From contig NZ_FNIG01000001.1 in the NCBI RefSeq assembly GCF_900103915.1, positions 62,001 through 126,000 of the forward strand: a stretch of 64,000 bases of DNA, in the 5' to 3' direction. Positions 48,887 to 59,484 of the stretch are shown here, piece after piece (within the stretch, counting starts at the first letter, position 1; each line of letters begins with the position of its first letter). Below the pieces are notes generated by a model that had not been told where the DNA came from, made no database searches, and was given only the letters and a program-made list of their open reading frames with translations. The DNA comes from Tenuibacillus multivorans (lineage in GTDB: Bacteria > Bacillota > Bacilli > Bacillales > Alkalibacillaceae). The translations under genes and the position numbers were made by a program.

Positions 48887-50173
48887 ATGACAACAGCCGT
48901 AATTGTAGGAACACAGTGGGGCGATGAAGGTAAAGGTAAAATTACCGATTTTCTTGCTCAAGATGCCAAAGTTGTTGCGAGATATCAAGGTGGAGATAAT
49001 GCAGGACATACGATTCAATTTAATCAAGAGACGTATAAATTACATTTAATACCTTCAGGGATCTTTAATTCAGATAAAGTTTGTGTTTTAGGAAATGGAA
49101 TGGTCATTAATCCGAAAAAGCTCCTAGAAGAAATGGAATATGTCCTAGGCCATGGTATGACTTTGGACAAATTAAAGATCAGTAACCGGTCTCATGTCAT
49201 TATGCCTTACCATATTAAATTAGATTACTTACAAGAAGAATCTAAGGGACAAAACAAACAAATTGGAACGACTAAAAAAGGCATTGGCCCAGCCTATTCA
49301 GATAAAATAAATCGTATCGGTATACAGATGGCAGATTTATTAGAGCCAGATGTTTTAAAGGATAAAATTCAACAACAGGCAGAAGAAAAGAATATATGGT
49401 TAGAAAAAGTATATGGAGAAGAGCCTATAAAGGTTGAAGAAGTTTATGAGGAATATATTCAGTACGGGAAACAACTAAAACCATATATTGAAGATACATC
49501 ATTATTATTAGAAGAAACCATTGATCAACAAGACAATATTCTATTTGAAGGTGCTCAAGGTGTCATGTTAGATGTGGACCAGGGAACCTATCCATATGTG
49601 ACATCATCAAATACCTCAGCTGCAGGGGTGGCAACAGGTAGCGGTATTGGTCCTAATCAAATACAAAGAGTAGTTGGGGTATCTAAAGCCTATACAACCC
49701 GTGTTGGAGACGGTCCTTTCCCAACAGAATTACATGATGAAATTGGCGAGCAAATTAGAAAAGTTGGCCATGAATATGGAACAACAACAGGACGAGCTAG
49801 ACGGGTCGGTTGGTTTGATATTGTCGTTGCTCGTCACGCTAAACGAATTAGTGGAATGACTGATTTATCATTAAATTGCTTAGACGTTTTAAGCGGTTTA
49901 GATCAGATAAAAATTTGTATTGCCTATGACTATAAAGGGGAAAAGATTGAAACATATCCTGCAAATTTAAAGGTGCTTGAAAACTGTAAGCCAATCTATG
50001 AAGAAATGCCAGGATGGAAAGATGACATCAGACAAGTAAGAAGTTTTGATCAATTACCCTTACAAGCGCAAAATTATGTAAAACGTTTAGAAGAGTTAAT
50101 TGGTACCCAGATCTCTATATTTTCAGTAGGCCCTGATCGTGACCAAACCGTTATACAAAAAGAAATTTATTAA
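48887..50173 (+). CDS. purA: Adenylosuccinate synthetase
   Basis: First step from IMP to AMP, joining aspartate using GTP. Seen are [20 protein letters not shown] (P-loop-like, catalytic Asp), [28 protein letters not shown] and [12 protein letters not shown]. 428 aa. AGGAGG lies about 8 nt before the ATG. The position after dnaC (here separated by carD/marR) and before tRNAs and walRK matches B. subtilis. Confidence 0.98.
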   Translation: MTTAVIVGTQWGDEGKGKITDFLAQDAKVVARYQGGDNAGHTIQFNQETYKLHLIPSGIFNSDKVCVLGNGMVINPKKLLEEMEYVLGHGMTLDKLKISNRSHVIMPYHIKLDYLQEESKGQNKQIGTTKKGIGPAYSDKINRIGIQMADLLEPDVLKDKIQQQAEEKNIWLEKVYGEEPIKVEEVYEEYIQYGKQLKPYIEDTSLLLEETIDQQDNILFEGAQGVMLDVDQGTYPYVTSSNTSAAGVATGSGIGPNQIQRVVGVSKAYTTRVGDGPFPTELHDEIGEQIRKVGHEYGTTTGRARRVGWFDIVVARHAKRISGMTDLSLNCLDVLSGLDQIKICIAYDYKGEKIETYPANLKVLENCKPIYEEMPGWKDDIRQVRSFDQLPLQAQNYVKRLEELIGTQISIFSVGPDRDQTVIQKEIY

Positions 50174-50177
50174 AATT

Positions 50178-50207
50178 AAAGCTCCTAACCCTAGCGTTAG
50201 GAGCTTT
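50178..50207 (+). terminator. Terminator after purA
   Basis: A 12-bp perfect stem (AAAGCTCCTAAC / GTTAGGAGCTTT), 4 nt after the stop. Confidence 0.85.
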
Positions 50208-50254
50208 AATATCGTCAAAATTCGACTTAAAATCATATTTTTTCAGAAATAAGC

Positions 50255-50284
50255 TTGTCAGCGACTTTTACATTGTGGTAATAT
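50255..50284 (+). promoter_or_regulatory. Promoter of the tRNA pair
   Basis: TTGTCA, 18-nt spacer, TAATAT; the tRNA-Asp begins 20 nt downstream. Confidence 0.6.
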
Positions 50285-50304
50285 TAACGCTGTTCGATTC
50301 ATTT

Positions 50305-50381
50305 GGTCCGGTAGTTCAGTTGGTTAGAATGCCTGCCTGTCACGCAGGAGGTCGCGGGTTCGAGTCCCGTCCGGACCGCCA
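50305..50381 (+). tRNA. tRNA-Asp (anticodon GUC)
   Basis: Acceptor GGTCCGG with CCGGACC, discriminator G, encoded CCA. Anticodon stem-loop CCTGCCTGTCACGCAGG gives GUC. D-loop with AGTTGGTTAGA and T-loop GTTCGAGTC are canonical. Confidence 0.97.
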
Positions 50382-50429
50382 TTAATTTGTTATACTTAAG
50401 GCTTCGCAAAAGGAAGAAGAACTTAATAT

Positions 50430-50505
<76 letters not shown>

Positions 50506-50683
50506 TTTTTTGAACAACACAGACATGATTCTGTGTTTTATTTTTATATATGACATAAGTCTATAAGACTATTACAAAATTATTACGATTTGTACAAAAT
50601 TCAAAATATTCATCAATATAAAGTAACATATTACACTTTTAATATAATATTACATTGCTTGTCTAGAAAATTTTACTAATTAT

Positions 50684-50700
50684 TATACAAGTTCATTACA
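50684..50700 (-). promoter_or_regulatory. WalR-box-like site upstream of the M23 gene
   Basis: On the - strand TGTAAT-GAACT-TGTATA, matching 11 of 12 fixed positions of the WalR consensus TGTWAH-N5-TGTWAH. It is about 120 bp before the start of a cell-wall peptidase gene that itself precedes walRK. Confidence 0.45.
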
Positions 50701-50818
50701 AAATGTAAACATAGGTTTATTTCAAATTAGACTATATGATAGATTATATAAGTGTAGTTATATAAAATTGTTAAAATACCAAATTATCTTAAGGATAATT
50801 TCTTTGGAGGATATAGTT

Positions 50819-52348
50819 GTGAGTACATGGGTAGGGAGAGTAAAAGAAGGTTTTCGTCAAATTAAAAACAATTCTTTGTTTAAAAAGACGATTCTAGTAA
50901 CCTCCTTAGGTATGGGGGTTGCATTAGGGTCAGTTTATGCTGATTCTCTCAATGATAGCTTTGTAGATGTTTATCACGTTTATGTAGATGAAAAACATGT
51001 TGGGACAATTGAAAGTAAAAATGAACTTGAGCAATATATAGAGAAAAAGGAAACGCAAGCTGAAAAGGAATACGATCATATTGATTTATTACCTGAGCAA
51101 GATATTTCTTATGTTAAAGAAATTGTTTTTACACCAAAAGATGAAATTGATCAAGTTAAAAACAGCTTAGAAAATACACTTACATTTAGTGCATCTGCTG
51201 TTAAATTACAGATTGGTGATAAATTAATTGGTTATGTCGAGGATTTAGATGCCGCTAATAAAGCTATAAATAAGGTTGTTAGTCAGTATTTACCAGAAGG
51301 AATCAGCGAAGATTTTGAATTTCTAAAAAAAGAAGATAATCAAATTAAAAAGTCATCATTACTATCACATTTACCATCCGATGTAAAAGCAATAGCTAAA
51401 GATAGTGAAAAAAATAAAGAACAAATTAAACTAAATGACGGAACGATTGTGACTGATATTGGCTTAACTGAAAATATTCATTTTACGAACGATACGGTTG
51501 AACCAAATCAGTTATTAACAGCCGAACAATTACAAAAGCTACTCGAAAGAGGCGCTAAAGGTAAAAAAGTACATACCATTCAACAGAATGAAGTACTTGG
51601 TCAAGTCGCAATGGATTATGATCTATCAATGGATGAATTGCTTGATCTTAATCCTGACTTAGGCAAGAATTCCATTGTCCAAGTCGGCCAAGAGGTTTAC
51701 GTAGAAGGTCGAAAACCGTATATTGACGTTTCTTATACAGTCATTAAAGAAGAGGAAGAATCCATTGATTTTGAAACTGTAACTAAAAGCACAGATTCTC
51801 TTTATAAAGGTCAAACAGAAGTGGAAGATCCAGGAAAAGAAGGTAAAAAGCTTGTAAAATATCGTGTCACGACTAAGAATAATGAAGAAGTCAGTAAGGA
51901 AAAAATAGAAGAAGAAGTTATTGAAGAACCTCAACAAAAAGTGGTTCTCCAAGGAACAAAGGTTATTCCTTCTAGAGGAACAGGACAGTTCTCGTGGCCA
52001 GCTTCTGGTGGTCGAATTACGAGTTACATGGGACCACGTTGGGGACGGTCACATAAAGGAATAGATATAGCAGGTACTAGTAACCGTACGATTAAAGCAG
52101 CTGATAACGGTGTAGTAACGTCAGCTGGATGGGATGGCACTTACGGTTATAAGGTAGAAATTGACCATAATAATGGATATAAAACTTTATACGCACACCT
52201 ATCAAGTATTAAAGTTGAAGTTGGGCAAACCGTTAAAAAAGGACATCAAATTGGTGTGATGGGATCTACTGGTCGATCAACAGGCGTACATTTACACTTT
52301 GAAGTATTTAAAAATGGAAGTAACGTGAATCCGCTAAATTATTACTAA
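50819..52348 (+). CDS. M23 family peptidase with LysM and G5 domains
   Basis: Exported peptidoglycan hydrolase. Domain order: N-terminal basic region and a membrane/signal segment at about 25-42 (ILVTSLGMGVALGSVYADS), a mixed helical region, LysM at about 255-305 (HTIQQNEVLGQVAMDYDLSM), G5-like domain near 310-385, and a C-terminal M23 domain with zinc motifs HKGIDIAG and GVHLHFEV. GTG 50819 follows GGAGG by 8 nt; the longer frame from 50768 has no site. 509 aa. Its place immediately before walRK and the WalR-like box suggest WalR control. Confidence 0.88.
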   Translation: MSTWVGRVKEGFRQIKNNSLFKKTILVTSLGMGVALGSVYADSLNDSFVDVYHVYVDEKHVGTIESKNELEQYIEKKETQAEKEYDHIDLLPEQDISYVKEIVFTPKDEIDQVKNSLENTLTFSASAVKLQIGDKLIGYVEDLDAANKAINKVVSQYLPEGISEDFEFLKKEDNQIKKSSLLSHLPSDVKAIAKDSEKNKEQIKLNDGTIVTDIGLTENIHFTNDTVEPNQLLTAEQLQKLLERGAKGKKVHTIQQNEVLGQVAMDYDLSMDELLDLNPDLGKNSIVQVGQEVYVEGRKPYIDVSYTVIKEEEESIDFETVTKSTDSLYKGQTEVEDPGKEGKKLVKYRVTTKNNEEVSKEKIEEEVIEEPQQKVVLQGTKVIPSRGTGQFSWPASGGRITSYMGPRWGRSHKGIDIAGTSNRTIKAADNGVVTSAGWDGTYGYKVEIDHNNGYKTLYAHLSSIKVEVGQTVKKGHQIGVMGSTGRSTGVHLHFEVFKNGSNVNPLNYY

Positions 52349-52359
52349 GGATGTATAAG

Positions 52360-52385
52360 CCTCTAGCTTGATAGCTAGAGGTTTT
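52360..52385 (+). terminator. Terminator after the M23 gene
   Basis: Stem CCTCTAGCT / AGCTAGAGG and a TTTTATT tract. Confidence 0.82.
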
Positions 52386-52522
52386 ATTCATATTGTAATG
52401 AAAAATATCACTGATTGAATGCTATAAGATTTCTCTAACTACAAAGATGAAGGATTTTTATTGAAAATTGATGTAAAATAGTAACTAATAGACTGTTAAG
52501 TAAAACAAGGTGGTGTACCTCA

Positions 52523-53224
52523 ATGAACTATAAAATTTTAGTTGTAGATGATGAAGAACCAATTGCAGATATATTGAAGTATAATTTACAAAATGAAGGC
52601 TATGAAGTTGTCTGTGCTTATGATGGGCATGAGGCTGTTGAAATGACAAAACAAGAAGAACCAGACTTAATTTTATTAGATATTATGCTCCCTGGTAAGG
52701 ACGGCATGGAAGTATGTAGGGAAATTCGTAAAGATTATTATATGCCAATCATTATGTTAACGGCTAAAGATTCTGAGATTGATACGGTATTAGGTCTTGA
52801 ATTAGGGGCTGACGATTATGTGACCAAGCCATTTTCTAATCGAGAGGTTGTCGCACGAGTTAAAGCCAATTTAAGAAGAATTGAGAGCGAGGAAGCCAGC
52901 CCAAGTGGCTCTATGACTCCCAATATTAAAATTGGTTCCTTAGAAATTAATCGTGAAAACTATTCAGTTTCACGTCATGGAGAACCGATTGATTTAACGC
53001 ATCGTGAGTTTGAATTACTTCTTTATTTAGCTAAACACATTGAACAAGTTATGACGAGAGAACACTTATTAGAAACGGTTTGGGGTTATGATTATTACGG
53101 CGATGTTCGTACCGTTGACGTAACCATCAGAAGATTACGCGAAAAAATTGAAGAAAACCCAAGTAACCCGAACTGGATTGTGACAAGAAGAGGAGTAGGC
53201 TATTACATGCGAAACCCTAAATAG
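52523..53224 (+). CDS. walR: Essential response regulator WalR (YycF)
   Basis: OmpR-family regulator of cell-wall metabolism. Receiver with phospho-Asp in [17 protein letters not shown] and conserved Lys in VTKPFSN, then a winged-helix domain ([36 protein letters not shown]). 233 aa. Start after AAGGTGG. It is transcribed with walK 12 nt downstream. Confidence 0.97.
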   Translation: MNYKILVVDDEEPIADILKYNLQNEGYEVVCAYDGHEAVEMTKQEEPDLILLDIMLPGKDGMEVCREIRKDYYMPIIMLTAKDSEIDTVLGLELGADDYVTKPFSNREVVARVKANLRRIESEEASPSGSMTPNIKIGSLEINRENYSVSRHGEPIDLTHREFELLLYLAKHIEQVMTREHLLETVWGYDYYGDVRTVDVTIRRLREKIEENPSNPNWIVTRRGVGYYMRNPK

Positions 53225-53235
53225 GAGTAGATATA

Positions 53236-55071
53236 ATGGATAGGGTCTGGGGATTTTTTAAATCGATACAACTTAAAATGATTTTAATTTATATTCTGCT
53301 TTTACTAATCGCCATACAGGTGATTGGTGCTTATTTTGCAGAACAATTAGAAAATAGTCTAAGGGATAACTTTATAGAATCTGTTAATGATCGAGTTGAG
53401 CTTTTGACTTATAACTTAGAGCAGGCTTTCTCTGTGGAACGTACTGAGGAGACGGTATCTTTAAGGTCAGATGTAGGATCGATTATTAATAATTTTGATT
53501 CTGAAGATATAAACACCATCCAAGTTATCAATAATAATAGTCGTGTTATTGGCACGACTAATGAGTTTGATCAGATTAACGTTGGAAAACGTACAACCGA
53601 GCTAAGAATCCAACGGGCCCTTTCAGGTAACCAGACGGAGGATATCGTCTATAATCCAGAAAATGGCCAACGTATGTTGGTATTATCTGCACCTATATAT
53701 AGTCATGCAAATATTGGTGAAGTGGTTGGAGCTCTGCATATTCAGGCATCTTTAGAAGGCGTATATGGCCAAATGAATGATATTAACCAAATATTTGCTA
53801 ATGGGACTGTACTAGCCATCACCATATCGGCTTTACTTGGGATTTTAGTAGCTAGAACGGTCACCAAGCCAATAACTGAAATGCGAAAACAAGCTAAAGT
53901 TATGGGAGCGGGTGACTTTTCTCAAAAGGTTAATGTTTATGGTGAAGATGAGATTGGTCAATTAGCGGAAACATTTAATGAGATGAATGATAAAATTCAA
54001 GCCGCTCAAGCCTCTAAAGAGAGTGAAAGAAGGAAATTAAGCTTAGTATTAACTAATATGACCGACGGAGTCATTGCCACTAACAGTCAAGGGAACATCA
54101 TTTTAACGAATCCACCTGCAGAAGACTTAATTAATCAACCATTTTCAGAGGTTAATCAGCAACCGTTAATTAAAGTTTTAGGTCTTGACGATGAGATATC
54201 AGACATCAGTGAATTAACAGATATGAGAAGTACCATTCTCGATTTTTCAGATGACCATCATCATTTACTAGTACGAGCAGGATTTTCCGAAGTTGAAGAT
54301 GAGCATGGGGAAATGAGCGGTATTATTACGGTTCTTGGTGATGTAACCGAACAAGAAGAAATTGAGCGTGAACGCCGCGAGTTTGTTGCTAACGTATCGC
54401 ATGAATTACGAACACCGTTAACGACGATGCGAAGTTATTTAGAAGCTTTAACAGATGGGTCAACTTGGAAAGATGAACAGATTGCCCCTAAGTTTTTGTC
54501 GGTAACACAAAATGAAACAGAGCGCATGATACGTCTAGTAAACGACTTGTTACAATTATCGAAAATGGATAATAAAGATTATCAGCTTTTTAAGGAACAG
54601 GTAAACTATATTGACTTTATCCACCATGTTGTCGATCGATTTGAATTAAACCTTAAAGAGGAAATTACGATTCATCGTAATTTACCTGATTCGAACTATT
54701 ATGTATGGATCGATAAAGATAAAGTCATACAAGTTTTAGATAATATTATTTCAAATGCGATTAAATACTCGCCTGAGGGTGGGGAAATCTTAGTAGAAGT
54801 TGTTAAACGAAAACACCAATTATTAACGAAAATTACAGACCAGGGTGTTGGTATTCCAGAGGATAATCTAGAAAAAATATTTAATCGTTTCTATCGTGTA
54901 GATAAAGCACGGTCCAGACAGTTAGGCGGAACAGGATTAGGCCTAGCTATTGCCAAAGAATTAATCGAGGCCCATGATGGTGAAGTTTGGGCAGATAGTG
55001 AAGAATCGAAAGGGACAACTATTACGTTCCGTTTACCGTTAATGCAAGAGAAACGGGGGCATCGATCATGA
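53236..55071 (+). CDS. walK: Sensor histidine kinase WalK (YycG)
   Basis: Membrane kinase that phosphorylates WalR. Two helices (about 15-35 and 183-204) enclose an extracellular Cache-like domain. A HAMP segment, a PAS domain (LVLTNMTDGVIATNSQGNII), HisKA with phospho-His in FVANVSHELRTPLTTM, and an HATPase_c domain (NIISNAIKYSPEGGEI, GGTGLGLAIAKELIE) follow. 611 aa. Overlaps walH by 4 nt. Confidence 0.97.
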   Translation: MDRVWGFFKSIQLKMILIYILLLLIAIQVIGAYFAEQLENSLRDNFIESVNDRVELLTYNLEQAFSVERTEETVSLRSDVGSIINNFDSEDINTIQVINNNSRVIGTTNEFDQINVGKRTTELRIQRALSGNQTEDIVYNPENGQRMLVLSAPIYSHANIGEVVGALHIQASLEGVYGQMNDINQIFANGTVLAITISALLGILVARTVTKPITEMRKQAKVMGAGDFSQKVNVYGEDEIGQLAETFNEMNDKIQAAQASKESERRKLSLVLTNMTDGVIATNSQGNIILTNPPAEDLINQPFSEVNQQPLIKVLGLDDEISDISELTDMRSTILDFSDDHHHLLVRAGFSEVEDEHGEMSGIITVLGDVTEQEEIERERREFVANVSHELRTPLTTMRSYLEALTDGSTWKDEQIAPKFLSVTQNETERMIRLVNDLLQLSKMDNKDYQLFKEQVNYIDFIHHVVDRFELNLKEEITIHRNLPDSNYYVWIDKDKVIQVLDNIISNAIKYSPEGGEILVEVVKRKHQLLTKITDQGVGIPEDNLEKIFNRFYRVDKARSRQLGGTGLGLAIAKELIEAHDGEVWADSEESKGTTITFRLPLMQEKRGHRS

Positions 55072-56450
55072 AACTTGAACAAATTAAATCGATAGTCCTT
55101 TTCTTACTCGTCTCTTTTAGTTTGCTCATAACGTTAGCTCTATGGACTTATCAACCCCAATTTGAAGAATTAGAGCCACCAGATTACTTAGAGCAAACGA
55201 AGCTAAATGGCGTGGAGAAAACATTGAAGGAACTCATCTATCCTGAAAAGGTGATATTTCATAATTATAATGAACATAAGCAACTAACCGAAAAGTCAGA
55301 CGAAATTTCTTTTTATAAAGAAATGCTGGAATGGGACTTTTCAACTATTAATCCATATTTGACTTCGAATGAAAATGTGATTAATCGCTATATTAATTGG
55401 GAAGAACCTTTGGGGTGGGTCCATGATAATCGAACACAAACGGTTGAAATTAAATTTCCTGTAGACATACCGATTGATTTAATTCATCAAATGTTTTCAA
55501 TTGATAGTGAAGGGACGACGTGGGGGAATCAAACGTTTAATAAACTTTTCTATCATTTATCCCAATCTGATCAAGAAGTTGAGGTAATCTTTTCTTCTGA
55601 TCAGCACTCAGAGGTTTTAATGGGGAAAATTCAATCCTCACAAACCTATCAACGAATTGCAGGCTTATTAAACAGTGAGCGTCTCATGGTTCATATGCAA
55701 CGTTATAACTTTGGTCAACATGCCATTTATTTACCTAATAAAGAAATCAATATGCCCAACCATGCGTTGTTAACCGATAGTCTTTCAATTGAAACGATGA
55801 AAAATGTATTGTTTAAGAATCCATCATTAGTTGAACAGACATTATTAGACCAGAACACCTATTACACGGATGGAACGCGCGCACTCAGTACTGAACCCGT
55901 GTTAAGAAATGATGAGTACCTTGAGTTTGTCAATCCTCTATCAAATGAAAATGGTTATTCAAGCACTGAAGATATTATCGCTAATAGTATACAATTTACT
56001 AATGATCATACGGGGTGGACAGACGACTATAAAATTGATGACATTCGAGATACGATGAGTATGATTAAATATCGGATGTATTATGATGGTTATCCGATTT
56101 TTGATTCTAATATAGATCCGAGTTTAACGGAGATGGAGCAGCATTGGAGAAGTAATGGTTTATATCAATTAAAAAGACCATTATTTAAAACAAGTAATAC
56201 CCATTTCTCAAGTGAAGAAGAGTATAAGACATTACCATCAGGTGAGATGGTTTTTGAAACGTTGCAACGTCTAAATGAACGAATATCTTTAGAGTTAATC
56301 GAAGAGGTTCAATTAGGTTATAAATTGGAAATTCGTAGTGATATATCCAATGTTCTCATTTTAGAACCTGAATGGCATATCAAATATCGAAACTCTTGGC
56401 GACCATTGAGTTACTTTACTGATATGCTCATGAACCAAGGGGTTGAATAG
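55068..56450 (+). CDS. walH: WalK regulator WalH (YycH)
   Basis: Membrane-anchored extracytoplasmic protein that, with WalI, modulates WalK. One N-terminal helix (SIVLFLLVSFSLLITLALW) precedes a long outer region in the YycH pattern (DYLEQTKLNGVEKTLKELIY start). 460 aa. The ATG overlaps the walK stop (ATGA). Sequence is poorly conserved, so assignment leans on position plus topology. Confidence 0.9.
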   Translation: MKLEQIKSIVLFLLVSFSLLITLALWTYQPQFEELEPPDYLEQTKLNGVEKTLKELIYPEKVIFHNYNEHKQLTEKSDEISFYKEMLEWDFSTINPYLTSNENVINRYINWEEPLGWVHDNRTQTVEIKFPVDIPIDLIHQMFSIDSEGTTWGNQTFNKLFYHLSQSDQEVEVIFSSDQHSEVLMGKIQSSQTYQRIAGLLNSERLMVHMQRYNFGQHAIYLPNKEINMPNHALLTDSLSIETMKNVLFKNPSLVEQTLLDQNTYYTDGTRALSTEPVLRNDEYLEFVNPLSNENGYSSTEDIIANSIQFTNDHTGWTDDYKIDDIRDTMSMIKYRMYYDGYPIFDSNIDPSLTEMEQHWRSNGLYQLKRPLFKTSNTHFSSEEEYKTLPSGEMVFETLQRLNERISLELIEEVQLGYKLEIRSDISNVLILEPEWHIKYRNSWRPLSYFTDMLMNQGVE

Positions 56451-56451
56451 C

Positions 56452-57321
56452 ATGCAGTGGGGCCAAATTAAAACAATCTTTATCATTAGCTTTCTAATCC
56501 TTAATCTATTTTTAGTTCAACAGTTAATGGATAAAATTGACCAAACTAATCTTGAAACGTTGGACACGACAACGTTAGAAGAACAGCTTGAAGCAGAAGG
56601 TATCGAATATACTCTACCTGAAAGCGGACAAAAGGAAACCTATGTATCGGCAGAACGCTATCAACTAACAGAAGATGATTTGACTCAATTAGAAGAAAAA
56701 TTAGACACTCAGAATATTGCTGTTTTTAATGAAGTCATTGTCGGAGAATTTATAGAGCCTTTAGAAGTAGACATTGATGATGAGATGGAGCAAGCGATTG
56801 CGACCATAAAAGAAAACATTATGTATGGCGATCGTTATACATTTTGGGATTATTATGAGGAAGAAAATGTGTTATTATTTTTTCAGAACCAAAATGATCG
56901 AACGGTCTATTTTAATGAATCAGGTGTATTGATTGTGGTTCTTGATGAGGACGGACATGCCATTCAGTATCGCCAGACGATTTTAGAAGACGTCGTCAAG
57001 CAAAGTGAAGAACAGACCGTGATTGAACCCATTAATGCGTTAGACGTTTTATATTCAAATGGTAATCTCGTTTCACAGGATGAAGTGACGAGTATGAATA
57101 TTGGCTATCATACGCTAGTCCCATTAGAAGATGGTGTACAAGTCTTAGGTGTACAAGTCTTTGTACCAACATGGGAAATCACCATTAACGGTGAAGAGAC
57201 TTACTTCGTGAACGCAATGGAAGGACAATATATACCGAATGATGAAGCAGAGTTTGTAATAAAAATAAAAGAACATTTAAAGAGACAAATAGAAGAACTA
57301 AATCGGAGTGAAACAGAATGA
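56452..57321 (+). CDS. walI: WalK regulator WalI (YycI)
   Basis: Single-helix membrane protein ([20 protein letters not shown]) with an outer YycI domain and [20 protein letters not shown]. It acts with WalH on WalK in B. subtilis. Start taken at ATG 56452, 9 nt after AAGGGG; a TTG at 56443 inside walH is a weaker choice. 289 aa. Overlaps walJ by 4 nt. Confidence 0.9.
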   Translation: MQWGQIKTIFIISFLILNLFLVQQLMDKIDQTNLETLDTTTLEEQLEAEGIEYTLPESGQKETYVSAERYQLTEDDLTQLEEKLDTQNIAVFNEVIVGEFIEPLEVDIDDEMEQAIATIKENIMYGDRYTFWDYYEEENVLLFFQNQNDRTVYFNESGVLIVVLDEDGHAIQYRQTILEDVVKQSEEQTVIEPINALDVLYSNGNLVSQDEVTSMNIGYHTLVPLEDGVQVLGVQVFVPTWEITINGEETYFVNAMEGQYIPNDEAEFVIKIKEHLKRQIEELNRSETE

Positions 57322-58112
57322 CGTTACGTTTTAGTGTTTTAGCATCGGGGAGTACGGGTAATGCGTTTTATATTGGAACTGATAAAGTTAATCTATTAGT
57401 TGATGCTGGTCTTAGCGGTAAAAAACTAGAAGGCTTATTAAATGAGATTCATGTAAATCCACATGAACTAGATGGTATATTAGTAACGCATGAGCATAGT
57501 GACCACATTAAAGGGGTTGGAATTGCCGCTAGACGTTATAATTTACCAATTTACGCTAATCCTAAAACATGGGAAGCGATGGAACCACACATCGGAAAGA
57601 TTGATCAAGAGCAAAAATTTCATTTTGACATGGAAACGGTTAAGACGTTTGAGGATTTAGATATTGAAAGTTTTGGCGTCTCACACGATGCTGCAGACCC
57701 CATGTTTTTTTCCTTTCATTATGAAGGCAAAAAGGTATCCATGTTAACAGATACAGGTTATGTATCGGAACGAATGAAAAAAACAGTTGATAATTCAGAC
57801 GCCATCTTGTTTGAATCTAACCATGATGTGGGTATGTTACAAATGGGCGGATATCCTTGGAACGTTAAGCGCAGAATATTAAGTGATAAAGGACACGTTT
57901 CAAATGAGGATGCTGCTGTCGCTATGTTGGATGTCATTGGACGACAGACCCAACATATCTACTTAGGCCATTTGAGTCAAGATAATAATATGATTGATTT
58001 AGCACGAATGAGTGTTGAACAAATTCTAAAGAAACACGATATTGCAGTAGGTGAAGAGCTTACCTTGGAGGATACAAGTCCAAATCAACCCACTCCAATT
58101 TGTTATCTATAA
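57318..58112 (+). CDS. walJ: MBL-fold hydrolase WalJ (YycJ)
   Basis: Metallo-beta-lactamase-fold protein with [20 protein letters not shown] (HxHxDH metal motif), [13 protein letters not shown] at the start, and [10 protein letters not shown] conserved member of wal operons, nuclease-like, linked to cell division and DNA repair. 264 aa. ATG overlaps the walI stop (ATGA). Confidence 0.93.
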   Translation: MTLRFSVLASGSTGNAFYIGTDKVNLLVDAGLSGKKLEGLLNEIHVNPHELDGILVTHEHSDHIKGVGIAARRYNLPIYANPKTWEAMEPHIGKIDQEQKFHFDMETVKTFEDLDIESFGVSHDAADPMFFSFHYEGKKVSMLTDTGYVSERMKKTVDNSDAILFESNHDVGMLQMGGYPWNVKRRILSDKGHVSNEDAAVAMLDVIGRQTQHIYLGHLSQDNNMIDLARMSVEQILKKHDIAVGEELTLEDTSPNQPTPICYL

Positions 58113-58143
58113 CATCATTAAAGTTAAGGCGAGGTGTCGAAAT

Positions 58144-59364
58144 TTGGGTTATTACGACGATCATGTGAATACTAATAAAAAGAAAAATGAACGTGGCTGG
58201 TTACTCCCTACTATTGTAGGGTTGGTATTAGGAGCCGTATTAATATTATTAGCTTTACCAGCGTTAGTTCAGTCCAACTTATTACCATATGATTTAACCG
58301 TAGAAGAAAATGAAGATGAAAATGTTAAGCTTAATCAAGGCCAAGGGGACGAAGAAACACAAACGGTTAATGTTAATATTAATTCACAAATGACTGAGAT
58401 TGTTAATAATGTGTCTGACGCTGTTGTTGGTGTCGTTAACATCAAACAACAAAGCATTTTCGGAAACAATAATAATAATCAACAAAATGGAGTAGGGTCT
58501 GGGGTCGTTTATAAAAAAGATGATCAATACGCTTATATCGTAACGAATTACCATGTGATTCAGGGTGCTGATGATGTAGAAATAGCCTTTTCGGAAGATA
58601 AACAAGTAGAAGCGGAAGTATTAGGTGGAGACTTATACACAGACTTAGCTGTTTTAAGAGTAGATGCCGAGCATGCTGAACAAGTCATAGAATTAGGAGA
58701 CTCAGATAACTTAAAAGTCGGAGAACCCGTTCTAGCAATAGGTAATCCATTAGGCTTACAATTTGCCGGTTCCGTGACACAAGGTATTGTTAGCGGGAAA
58801 GACCGTTTAATTCCACAAGACTTTGATAATAATGGTGTTGTTGACTGGCAAGCCGAAGTCATTCAAACTGATGCTGCGATTAACCCTGGCAACTCAGGCG
58901 GTGCGCTCGTCAATATGGATGGTCAGTTAATCGGAATCAATTCCATGAAATATGCATCAACACAATTAGAAGGTTTAGGCTTTGCCATTCCAATTAATAT
59001 CGCTAAACCCATTATTGATGATTTAGAACAAGATGGTTCCATTACAAGATCATACATGGGTGTAGGATTATTATCCTTAACGTCTATTGCTCAATATCAT
59101 TGGTATAATACATTAAACCTTCCTCAAGATATCGAAGGCGGTGTTATTGTTGATCAAGTGGAAAGAATGTCACCAGCCGATCAAGCAGGACTAGAACGAT
59201 ACGATGTCATTGTTCAAATCGATGATACGGAAGTCACGAACGTTGTGAATTTAAGACAATACTTGTATACCCAAACAAGTCCAGGTGAAGAATCCACGAT
59301 CCAGTACTATCGTGATGGTGAGTTACAAGAAACAACCATTAAATTTGTATCTCAAGGTTCGTAA
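58144..59364 (+). CDS. htrC: HtrA-like serine protease HtrC (YycK)
   Basis: Membrane-tethered trypsin-like S1C protease with PDZ domain. A basic N-terminus and helix (LLPTIVGLVLGAVLILLALP) are followed by the catalytic triad His in VTNYHVIQGAD, Asp in LYTDLAVL and Ser in NPGNSGGALVN. PDZ at about 300-400 (VERMSPADQAGLERYDVIVQ). TTG 58144 is used as start because GAGGTG lies 7 nt before it; longer frames run into walJ. 406 aa. Downstream of walJ in one operon. Confidence 0.92.
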   Translation: MGYYDDHVNTNKKKNERGWLLPTIVGLVLGAVLILLALPALVQSNLLPYDLTVEENEDENVKLNQGQGDEETQTVNVNINSQMTEIVNNVSDAVVGVVNIKQQSIFGNNNNNQQNGVGSGVVYKKDDQYAYIVTNYHVIQGADDVEIAFSEDKQVEAEVLGGDLYTDLAVLRVDAEHAEQVIELGDSDNLKVGEPVLAIGNPLGLQFAGSVTQGIVSGKDRLIPQDFDNNGVVDWQAEVIQTDAAINPGNSGGALVNMDGQLIGINSMKYASTQLEGLGFAIPINIAKPIIDDLEQDGSITRSYMGVGLLSLTSIAQYHWYNTLNLPQDIEGGVIVDQVERMSPADQAGLERYDVIVQIDDTEVTNVVNLRQYLYTQTSPGEESTIQYYRDGELQETTIKFVSQGS

Positions 59365-59375
59365 GGTTATGGTAG

Positions 59376-59406
59376 TCCCCGTTCGACTTAGTTGAACGGG
59401 GATTTT
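59376..59406 (+). terminator. Terminator after htrC
   Basis: Stem TCCCCGTTC / GAACGGGGA followed by TTTTT, closing the wal operon. Confidence 0.88.
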
Positions 59407-59484
59407 TAACGCACTCAGGCTTTCGCCATTTTGCTATAAATCAAGTTTTTCTCTATAACAAGTCTCACAATGTTCGGAAATAAC

